From NCBI GenBank assembly GCA_964558465.1, contig CAZLEF010000141.1, positions 1 through 7,309 on the forward strand: a stretch of 7,309 nucleotides of DNA. The letters run 5' to 3'. Both the position numbers and the translations under genes were made by a program. The notes below the pieces were generated by a model. The model ran no database searches. It saw nothing but the letters and a program-made list of their open reading frames with translations, and was not told the origin of the DNA. The stretch comes from JACJYC01 sp964558465 (GTDB taxonomy: Bacteria > Bacteroidota > Bacteroidia > Chitinophagales > Saprospiraceae). Positions within the stretch are counted from its first letter, which is position 1; each line of letters opens with the position of its first letter. This document shows, piece after piece, positions 1-4,691 of this stretch.

Positions 1-141
1 GGTTCGATTGGTTCGATTGATTCGATTGGTTCGATTGGTTCGATTGATTCGATTGATCCGATTGGAACGCCACGCCGCGGCATGGCCGAATAAACAAATA
101 AACGAATAAACCAATCAACAATTGATGCGATTCCTCGATTC
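1..141. repeat. Intergenic tandem array, 9-bp units then inverted-type 8-bp units (array 1)
   Basis: Positions 1-63 are seven tandem 9-mers of consensus GRTTCGATT, running on from beyond the window edge. A GC-rich near-palindrome of 18 bp follows at 69-86, with only one C/A mismatched pair. Positions 89-120 are four 8-mers of type AATAAACN, the last degenerate. Read on the other strand, those 8-mers are NGTTTATT, resembling the left unit with one base lost, so the array looks mirrored around the GC-rich centre. A degenerate left-type stretch follows at 121-141. The array ends 10 bp from the stop codon of the PLP enzyme gene, so it lies in that gene's 3' region. No promoter box or U-tract terminator was seen. 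Confidence 0.85.
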
Positions 142-151
142 CATATGGCAT

Positions 152-1219
152 CTATTCCTTCGCTGTCAGGACAGCCACATACCGATCCGGTTCCAGTTCG
201 TGTTCAGCATGGAGTTCCAGCAGGCCGATCAGTCCGGCCGTGGAAGCGGGCAACACTTTCAGGCCCTCTTTCTCCAGAAGCGCCTTGCTTTGTTGCAACA
301 TTTTTTTATCGCTGACATGGAAAGCTGCGCCCTTTGTCTGATTAAGGGCGTAGAGGGCTTCGTTACCGTCGAAACTGTGCCAGTTGATCAGCGGTTCGTT
401 CACCTTGGTTTCATGGATGCGCTCTGAGCGAAGGTCTTCACAGGCATCCAGGCCTTTTTTGAAAGAAGTGATGATCGGGTTTTTATAGGCGGATGAAGCG
501 GCCAGCATCCTGGGAATACGGGAGGTTTTACCGCGTTTATACAAGCTGACGAACCCGCGGTAGATGCCTGCCAGGAGGGTCCCGTTGGAAACCGGTACAG
601 CGACGATCCTGGGGGCGTCGCGGAGCTGGTCGTAGATTTCAAAAGCGATCTCAGCGTAAGCGCGGATCTGGAGCGGGGTATTTTGGCCGCCAGGGTTGGC
701 GTCGTACCAATCCATTTGGGCAGCCGTTTTTGTAGAGTAAACGACCGTGTCTTCATAAGACCCGGTAAAACGGAGCACTTCGGCGTTGTAGCGCTCCATC
801 TCCGACACACGATCGGTATGAAAGGTCTCCGGTATATAGATCACACAGCGTATTCCGGCCAGGTGGGCGGCAAAAGCCATGGCGGCGCCGTAATTGCCGC
901 AGGTGGCAACGGTAATGCAATCAAAACCCCGGCGCAAGGCATCGTGAACCTGGGCAAAGGCGATCCGGTCTTTTTGAGTACCCGTCGGATTGCCTCCTTC
1001 AAATTTGAGGTAGAGTTGGCGGATATCATGTTCACGTTCCAGATTACGGGCCCTTGAAAGTGTGGTATCGCCCACTTCAAGGTCCATAATATCTTCAAAA
1101 GACTCAACACGGTCGACTAACGAAAGGGAAGGGTTTTGCACCATCTCACTCAACTCGCGGGTCTCTTTCCCGATGAGGATCTCCCTGTTGACGGCGCCAT
1201 TCAGGATGTTGATTGCCAT
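152..1219 (-). CDS. Threonine-synthase-like PLP-dependent enzyme (fold type II)
   Basis: A 355-residue protein of the tryptophan-synthase-beta / threonine-synthase superfamily; these cytosolic enzymes do beta- or gamma-replacement or elimination on amino acids. Visible marks: KFEGGNPTGTQKDR (residues 72-85), with Lys83 as the likely Schiff-base lysine; TCGNYGAA (106-113) at the substrate/phosphate-loop position; VSNGTLLAG (210-218), where the family usually has a glycine-rich PLP-phosphate loop; and ASTAGLIGL (325-333) near the C-terminus. It is shorter than bacterial ThrC (about 430) and lacks the thr_synth_N domain. The Cys in CGNYG and the poor phosphate loop are unusual, so the true reaction is uncertain and no thrC symbol is given. 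The ATG at 1219 has no Shine-Dalgarno. The mRNA upstream is a CAA-rich repeat (array 2). It may be the last gene of a GNAT-DUF1801-PLP enzyme unit. Confidence 0.85.
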   Translation of the reverse strand: MAINILNGAVNREILIGKETRELSEMVQNPSLSLVDRVESFEDIMDLEVGDTTLSRARNLEREHDIRQLYLKFEGGNPTGTQKDRIAFAQVHDALRRGFDCITVATCGNYGAAMAFAAHLAGIRCVIYIPETFHTDRVSEMERYNAEVLRFTGSYEDTVVYSTKTAAQMDWYDANPGGQNTPLQIRAYAEIAFEIYDQLRDAPRIVAVPVSNGTLLAGIYRGFVSLYKRGKTSRIPRMLAASSAYKNPIITSFKKGLDACEDLRSERIHETKVNEPLINWHSFDGNEALYALNQTKGAAFHVSDKKMLQQSKALLEKEGLKVLPASTAGLIGLLELHAEHELEPDRYVAVLTAKE

Positions 1220-1230
1220 TTGTCAAAGCT

Positions 1231-1320
1231 GTTCGTTGTTGTTCGTTGTTGTTTATTGTTGTTTATTGTTGTTAACGGTCGCCAACAAACCCTCCCAAAC
1301 GACCATAAACAATAATAAAC
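1231..1320. repeat. Mirrored 10-bp tandem array between DUF1801 and PLP enzyme genes (array 2)
   Basis: Ninety bases divide into nine 10-bp registers. The left five begin with GTT (two GTTCGTTGTT, two GTTTATTGTT, then GTTAACGGTC). The right four end in AAAC, so on the other strand they also begin GTTT. Positions 1251-1266 pair with 1305-1320 over 16 bp with a single G:T pair, and weaker pairing continues inward to about 1273/1298. The array ends 2 bp from the DUF1801 stop codon (1323-1325) and occupies almost the whole 103-bp spacer. On the minus-strand mRNA it is an AACAACAATA-type leader ending 11 nt before the next start codon. No TAnnTTTG box is visible inside it. Confidence 0.9.
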
Positions 1321-1322
1321 GA

Positions 1323-1748
1323 TCAGGAACCAGCCTTAAACCTTTCGGTCATATACGCCACCGATTCCCGGATTAATTCCCGCAGGATGGTTTCATCGAT
1401 ATCCGCCAATCTTTTGAGGTACAGGCAAGAGACTCCGGTTTTGTATTTCCCCAGTCTTTCCATTAGTTCGGAATAGCGTTCGAAACCCGGCATGATGTAC
1501 AAGGTCAGGTTTTGTTTGCGGGGCGAAAAGCCGGTGAGGGGCCAATCTCCCTCCTGGCCGCTTTTAGATTTATAGTGGTATTCTCCGAACCCAACCAAAC
1601 TGGTTCCCCACATTTTGGGTTGTACGCCGGTAATCTGTTTCATCATTTCGAGCACGGTAAAACAGTCGCGTCGTTTTTGTTCGTCCGGCTCGCCGTTCAG
1701 GAAGGCGATGACGTCCCCGTCGTTTTTTTTTGTTTTTAATTCAGCCAT
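1323..1748 (-). CDS. DUF1801 domain-containing protein
   Basis: A 141-residue soluble protein recognised as DUF1801 by its pattern: an N-terminal helix with VIAFLNGEPDEQKR (13-26), PKMWGTSLVGFGEYHY (44-59), GFSPRKQNLTLYI (73-85) and LGKYKTGVSCLYLKRL (99-114), then a C-terminal helix. The family has a small alpha/beta fold. Bacillus YdhG, a frataxin-like iron chaperone, is a distant member, but nothing here shows iron binding and the function of this subgroup is not known to me. The length is normal for the family and it appears intact. The ATG at 1748 is preceded by an AT-rich 17-nt leader and then by array 3. Its stop is 2 bp from array 2, so the gene is bracketed by arrays. It may be co-transcribed with the GNAT gene upstream. 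Confidence 0.88.
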   Translation of the reverse strand: MAELKTKKNDGDVIAFLNGEPDEQKRRDCFTVLEMMKQITGVQPKMWGTSLVGFGEYHYKSKSGQEGDWPLTGFSPRKQNLTLYIMPGFERYSELMERLGKYKTGVSCLYLKRLADIDETILRELIRESVAYMTERFKAGS

Positions 1749-1764
1749 ACGGATTGTTTTTAAA

Positions 1765-1845
1765 CACTTAGGACACTCAGAGCACTTAGGTAAACTAAGA
1801 TAAAAATTGATTTGATAGCTTAGTGTACCTAAGTGAACTTAGTGG
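1765..1845. repeat. Mirrored 9-bp tandem array overlapping the 3' end of the GNAT gene (array 3)
   Basis: The left arm (1765-1800) is four 9-mers related to CACTTAGGT. The right arm (1819-1845) is three 9-mers in inverted orientation. Positions 1783-1799 pair with 1819-1835 over 17 bp with one mismatch, around an AT-rich 19-nt centre (1800-1818). The outer units still pair partly. The right arm runs into the GNAT coding region: the stop codon (1829-1831) and the preceding Thr-Thr-Lys-Phe-Thr codons lie within repeat units. In mRNA this would be a stable hairpin between the GNAT and DUF1801 cistrons. No U-tract follows, so a classic intrinsic terminator is not supported. Confidence 0.92.
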
Positions 1846-2377
1846 TTAATAACATCAATTCTTCCGCATCGTCGGCCAAACGGATCATTTTTTCGAACTG
1901 AAAGCCGAGTTTTTTGAGCAAATGAATGGAAGCGGTGTTGTAAGGCACGGTTATCGCCACCAAACGTTTTAACCCCCAGACAGATTCTGCATAGTTGATC
2001 ACTGCCGATGCCGCTTCAAAACCATACCCTTGACCCATATACCCGGGTAAAAAGGCAAAACCGAGATCCACATCTTCCAGGTTTTCCCTTTTGAACAGGC
2101 CACAAACGCCAAGTGGTGTTGTCTCGTCTTTCAACCGGACGACATAGGGCCCGAACCCGTGTTTTTCATAGCTTGCCAGAGCGCCGTTGAGGATATAATT
2201 GCGGGCATCCTCCAGCGTGTGTACACCTCGGTCGCCAATGTATTGAAGCCACCCAGGACTGTTCAGGAGGGCGAGCATGAAGGGGGCGTCGTCATCCGGC
2301 ATGAGTCTGCGAAGAATAAGGCGGGTTGTTTCCAAAACCCTGTTTTCCTGTGGTTGGGCAGTAAGATTTTTTATCAT
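1829..2377 (-). CDS. GNAT family N-acetyltransferase (RimJ/RimL type)
   Basis: A 182-residue acetyl-CoA-dependent N-acetyltransferase, probably cytosolic. The substrate (protein N-terminus, polyamine, small molecule or antibiotic) cannot be read from sequence. Marks, numbered from the chosen Met: ETTRLILRRL (16-25), the usual first strand of this group; VDLGFAFLPGYMGQGYG (103-119), with the Q/R-x-x-G-x-G acetyl-CoA loop at GYMGQGYG; and NTASIHLLKKLGF (147-159), the C-terminal signature. An in-frame reading reaches 2512, but residues before MIKNLT look non-homologous and would cross the likely promoter at 2459-2466, so the ATG at 2377 is preferred. The last five residues and the stop codon lie inside repeat array 3, suggesting the original end was replaced or extended. 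It is divergent from the ferredoxin gene. Confidence 0.88.
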   Translation of the reverse strand: MIKNLTAQPQENRVLETTRLILRRLMPDDDAPFMLALLNSPGWLQYIGDRGVHTLEDARNYILNGALASYEKHGFGPYVVRLKDETTPLGVCGLFKRENLEDVDLGFAFLPGYMGQGYGFEAASAVINYAESVWGLKRLVAITVPYNTASIHLLKKLGFQFEKMIRLADDAEELMLLTTKFT

Positions 2378-2458
2378 ATCATCATGATTCCGCCGGAATA
2401 CAATGGCATTCTGCAGGCTGTTTTTAGCCCGTTTCAGCCTTTGGCGTTCATCATCCGC

Positions 2459-2466
2459 CAAAATTA
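2459..2466 (-). promoter_or_regulatory. Candidate -7 box for the GNAT gene
   Basis: On the minus strand this reads TAATTTTG, matching the Bacteroidota -7 consensus TAnnTTTG, about 80 bp before the chosen GNAT start. No convincing TTTG -33 box lies at the usual spacing. It is 13 bp from the plus-strand box at 2480-2487, so the two promoters would be back to back and could compete. Confidence 0.35.
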
Positions 2467-2479
2467 ATACAAAAATCCC

Positions 2480-2487
2480 TACCTTTG
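2480..2487 (+). promoter_or_regulatory. Candidate -7 box for the ferredoxin gene
   Basis: TACCTTTG matches the Bacteroidota -7 consensus TAnnTTTG exactly, 55 bp before the ferredoxin ATG, with AT-rich DNA just upstream. A TTTG -33 box is not found at standard spacing, so activator dependence or a weak basal promoter is possible. The start site would fall near 2492-2495, just ahead of the direct repeats at 2498-2517. Confidence 0.45.
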
Positions 2488-2497
2488 CAGCCCTGAA

Positions 2498-2525
2498 CCA
2501 AAACGTCCCCAAAACGTTTTTTGGG
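2498..2525 (+). promoter_or_regulatory. Direct repeat plus hairpin in the ferredoxin 5' leader
   Basis: CCAAAACGT occurs twice (2498-2506 and 2509-2517), the copies offset by 11 bp, about one DNA turn, which fits two protein-binding half sites on one face. The second copy overlaps a 7-bp perfect stem, CCCAAAA (2508-2514) with TTTTGGG (2519-2525), loop CGTT. The stem ends 17 nt before the ATG. This could be an operator just downstream of the promoter or an mRNA hairpin. No known regulator motif is recognised. Confidence 0.4.
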
Positions 2526-2542
2526 TATTAAAGACCATTGAT

Positions 2543-2890
2543 ATGGCCATAATGATTACGGACGATTGTATCAACTGCGGCGCATGCGAACCGGAATGCC
2601 CCAACAATGCCATTTACGAAGGCGGCATTGAATGGGCGATTTCCGACGGCGCTGAAGTCAACGGAAGATACAAACTTGAAGACGGAAGAATGGTGGATGT
2701 GAATGAACGCCAGACGCCTGTTTCCGATGATTATTATTATATCGTCCCCGACAAATGTACCGAATGTGTAGGCTTTCATGAGGAGCCTCAATGCGCAGCT
2801 GTCTGCCCTGTCGATTGTTGCATTCCCGACCCGGAAAGGGTGGAAACGGAGGAGCAGCTCCTGGCCCGCAAGGCGCGGTTGCACCTTTAA
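2543..2890 (+). CDS. 2[4Fe-4S] ferredoxin with long central insertion
   Basis: A 115-residue cytosolic low-potential electron carrier. The first motif is C9-x2-C12-x2-C15-x3-C19-P; the second is C72-x2-C75-x8-C84-x3-C88-P with a further Cys92. In this fold C9, C12, C15 and C88 would bind one cluster and C72, C75, C84 and C19 the other. The x8 spacing and extra cysteine place it with the Allochromatium-type/YfhL-like long-loop ferredoxins. Cys19 to Cys72 is 53 residues against about 19 in clostridial ferredoxin, because of an acidic, Tyr-rich insertion around residues 27-66. A charged helix ends the protein. The redox partner is unknown and no oxidoreductase gene lies beside it. The ATG at 2543 immediately precedes the first motif. 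This is the only plus-strand gene in the window. Confidence 0.95.
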   Translation: MAIMITDDCINCGACEPECPNNAIYEGGIEWAISDGAEVNGRYKLEDGRMVDVNERQTPVSDDYYYIVPDKCTECVGFHEEPQCAAVCPVDCCIPDPERVETEEQLLARKARLHL

Positions 2891-2892
2891 TC

Positions 2893-2950
2893 TGGTTTCA
2901 TGGTTACATGGTTTCATGGATAACAATGAAACCATGCAACACTGAAACAT
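2893..2950. repeat. Mirrored 8-bp tandem array between convergent genes (array 4)
   Basis: Three TGGTTTCA-type 8-mers (2893-2916) are followed by a 10-bp centre and three 8-mers in inverted orientation, TGAAACCA-type (2927-2950). The arms match at 19 of 24 positions, and the innermost 11 bp (2907-2917 with 2926-2936) pair perfectly around an 8-nt loop. The array starts 2 bp after the ferredoxin stop and ends 9 bp before the hydrolase stop, so it fills the convergent intergenic space completely. Confidence 0.93.
2903..2940. terminator. Possible bidirectional terminator hairpin within array 4
   Basis: An 11-bp perfect stem, extended to 14 bp with one mismatch, lies between two convergent stop codons, where a shared terminator is expected. 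Neither flank has the U-rich tract of a classic intrinsic terminator, so the role rests on position and stem strength only. Confidence 0.4.
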
Positions 2951-2959
2951 TCATCCGTT

Positions 2960-4366
2960 TTACTGTGCCTGCTCCAGGATCCACTTCGCCATCAAAGCCA
3001 TTGCATCCGTCGAAAAAGTTTCTTCGATCTTGCCGTATTCACTGGGTTTACCGGTTTCGGTATGCTGGAACAGGTGGTTCAACCCTGGCAATTCCTTAAT
3101 CAGATAACGGGTATTTCCGCCTTTTTTCAACGCGGCTTCGATGGCGGGCAAATTTTGTTTGGGGTCCACCTGAAGGTCCTTCCCTCCGTTGATAGCCAGC
3201 ACGGGGCAGGTCACTTTCTCCAAAGAAGTGGACGGCTCGTAGGTGAGGAAAAACTGGAACCACGGGCTGGAGATGGCATCCACCTGACTGTTGACAACCT
3301 GATCGACCGGGCCCAATTTTTCTTGATCTGCCGCCGGTAGTTTATTGATCTCCCTGGTCAGCGATTTTTTCAATTTTATTTTTGTAGCTTCCAGGTCTTT
3401 GGTATTCCGCAATGCTTTGAAAGCTTTTTTCAGAAACTTGTCGTTGGAGGCGATTGTCTTTTCGCTTTCCCCTTCGGCGCGGCTGATCAGTTCACTTTGC
3501 AGGATCACAATGTCGGCGCCCGAAACCCCGGGACCGGCCATTAATACGATAAAAGCGACATCCTGGGATTGAGCGGCAACCATCGGAGCGATCAATCCGC
3601 CCTCGCTATGGCCGACGAGTCCGATTTTCCGGGTATTGATCTCCTTTCTGGTTTTGAGAAACCGGATGCCGGCCAAAACGTCCGATGCAAAATCAGCAGA
3701 AGTAGCTGTTTTGAAATCGCCCGTGGATTTGCCAACGCCGCGGTCGTCGAACCGGAGCACTGCAATACCCTGCCTGGTAAAATGATCGGCAACCACCAGA
3801 AATGGTTTATGCCCCAGGAGTTCCTCATCCCGGTTTTGAGGGCCAGAACCGCTGATCATCACCACCGCCGGAAAAGGGCCCGTACCTTGCGGCAGGGTTA
3901 GCGTGCCGGCCAGGGTAACGCCATCCGCAGCCGGGTTCGCATATTGAACGTCTTCCTGGGTGTACGGCAATGGCGCCTTGGGATTCTGAGGCCGGACAGT
4001 CTCCTGTTTTTCCTGCGCTTTCCGACCCATATTGAGCGGCAGTGCAGCCCCGCCCTGGGTAAAAGTCCCGTTGATGGTTTGGGCAGCTTCGTCAAAGGCG
4101 CCCTTGAAATGAGCGCCCAGGTTGGGCATTTTGATCTCGAGGGTGTTGTTGTCCACGGTGGTTTCTCCGGCCGGCAATCCAAAAGCCGACTGATCCGGAG
4201 AGTCCAGGGTGGCTGCATACCCGTTGCCGGATTTGGTCAGGTGGAACACGATGCGCAACTTCGAACCCGGGAGGTCGAGCACACCGTGCCAGTCGCCAAG
4301 AATCGGTTGTGTATTGCCTGCCGTCCCGGCCAGGACAAATAAGAGCATGTAAAATACGGATCGCAT
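2960..4366 (-). CDS. Secreted alpha/beta hydrolase (esterase/peptidase-like)
   Basis: 468 residues from the chosen Met. Residues 1 to about 18 (RSVFYMLLFVLAGTAG after the Met) form a signal peptide, so the enzyme is exported to the periplasm or outside. A beta-rich N-terminal domain (about 22-125, beginning ILGDWHGVL) precedes a linker and a serine hydrolase domain: SGSGPQNRDE (172-181), FDDRGVGKSTGDF (206-218), nucleophile elbow GHSEGG with Ser254, GGKD with likely Asp397, and LPGLNHLF with His431. A helical lid-like insertion spans roughly 290-365. Many Bacteroidota carry this architecture, annotated as alpha/beta hydrolase or S9/S15-like; the substrate is unknown. An in-frame Met at 4411 exists, but the stretch before MRSVF would move the signal peptide inward and overlap the candidate promoter at 4381-4412. 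Convergent with ferredoxin. Confidence 0.92.
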   Translation of the reverse strand: MRSVFYMLLFVLAGTAGNTQPILGDWHGVLDLPGSKLRIVFHLTKSGNGYAATLDSPDQSAFGLPAGETTVDNNTLEIKMPNLGAHFKGAFDEAAQTINGTFTQGGAALPLNMGRKAQEKQETVRPQNPKAPLPYTQEDVQYANPAADGVTLAGTLTLPQGTGPFPAVVMISGSGPQNRDEELLGHKPFLVVADHFTRQGIAVLRFDDRGVGKSTGDFKTATSADFASDVLAGIRFLKTRKEINTRKIGLVGHSEGGLIAPMVAAQSQDVAFIVLMAGPGVSGADIVILQSELISRAEGESEKTIASNDKFLKKAFKALRNTKDLEATKIKLKKSLTREINKLPAADQEKLGPVDQVVNSQVDAISSPWFQFFLTYEPSTSLEKVTCPVLAINGGKDLQVDPKQNLPAIEAALKKGGNTRYLIKELPGLNHLFQHTETGKPSEYGKIEETFSTDAMALMAKWILEQAQ

Positions 4367-4380
4367 AATTTTTGGTTTCC

Positions 4381-4412
4381 CAAAGGTTAAGAATCGGAAA
4401 GCCCGGCGCAAA
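4381..4412 (-). promoter_or_regulatory. Candidate promoter of the hydrolase gene
   Basis: On the minus strand TTTG (4409-4412), a 20-bp spacer and AACCTTTG (4381-4388) resemble the Bacteroidota -33/-7 arrangement, with one mismatch in the -7 box. The start site would fall near 4375, leaving a leader of only about 10 nt before the ATG at 4366. It supports the shorter hydrolase start. Confidence 0.4.
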
Positions 4413-4431
4413 AAATAATAGATCAGGGGAT

Positions 4432-4456
4432 CAAACGGATGGATGAACCTCGTTTG
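4432..4456 (-). terminator. Weak candidate terminator after the 75-residue gene
   Basis: CAAACG and CGTTTG form a 6-bp perfect stem with a 13-nt loop, 7 bp past the small gene's stop. On the minus strand a T-rich stretch follows only about 12-20 nt later (4411-4420), too far for a textbook terminator. This is the one 3' end with intergenic space where no clear repeat array is seen. Confidence 0.25.
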
Positions 4457-4463
4457 GAAGGGC

Positions 4464-4691
4464 TCAGGAATGCACCTTGGTGATCTTCACCGGTTTGCCC
4501 CACATGAAAAGGGAGAACTCCTCATCGGCAGCTTCGCCTTCCAGGTCGACTTCCAGGCCTTCTTTTTTGAGTTTTTCGGGCATATTGACAGGGCGCCATT
4601 GCCGGCCTCTGCTGCCCTCGATGCCCCAAAAGCCGGTTTCGAGTGGCATATAGACCACTTTGCCCTTGATCCTGATTTTTCTTTTAGCCAT
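4464..4691 (-). CDS. Small conserved-looking hypothetical protein, 75 residues
   Basis: A compact soluble protein, basic at the N-terminus (MAKRKIRIKGKVVY) and acidic in the middle (residues 45-59). The pattern of alternating strands (KIRIKGKVVYMPLE, FWGIEG, QWRPVNMPEKL, LEVDLEGEA, LFMWGKPVKITKV) suggests a small beta-barrel, OB- or SH3-like. The GFWGI, PVNMP and MWGKPVKI positions resemble a small uncharacterised bacterial family I have seen but cannot name with certainty. The ATG (4689-4691) overlaps the repressor stop (4684-4686), an 8-bp overlap, so it is almost surely translated from the repressor mRNA by coupling. That tight link suggests a role with the repressor or its regulon, but no function can be assigned. 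No signal peptide or TM segment. Confidence 0.8.
   Translation of the reverse strand: MAKRKIRIKGKVVYMPLETGFWGIEGSRGRQWRPVNMPEKLKKEGLEVDLEGEAADEEFSLFMWGKPVKITKVHS

Noticed and set aside
1..65. CRISPR-like regular repeats
   Set aside because: The 9-mers are contiguous with no spacers and are far shorter than CRISPR repeats; no cas gene is present. The same holds for the other arrays.
400..1110. Several overlapping reading frames on both strands inside the PLP enzyme gene
   Set aside because: They are out-of-frame shadows of a clearly conserved protein with no recognisable motifs of their own.
1765..1845. Miniature transposon (MITE) with terminal inverted repeats
   Set aside because: The inverted arms are themselves tandem 9-mers, there is no target-site duplication, and the other loci use different unit sequences, so a single mobile family does not fit.
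2378..2512. Longer GNAT start at 2512
   Set aside because: The added 45 residues show no family similarity and would cross the likely -7 box at 2459-2466; the ATG at 2377 fits family length.
2528..2950. A 140-residue minus-strand reading frame opposite the ferredoxin
   Set aside because: It mirrors the ferredoxin codons and includes array 4; no domain character, while the plus-strand protein has intact cysteine motifs.
4367..4411. Longer hydrolase start at 4411
   Set aside because: It would put 15 basic/aromatic residues before the signal peptide and start inside the candidate -33 box.
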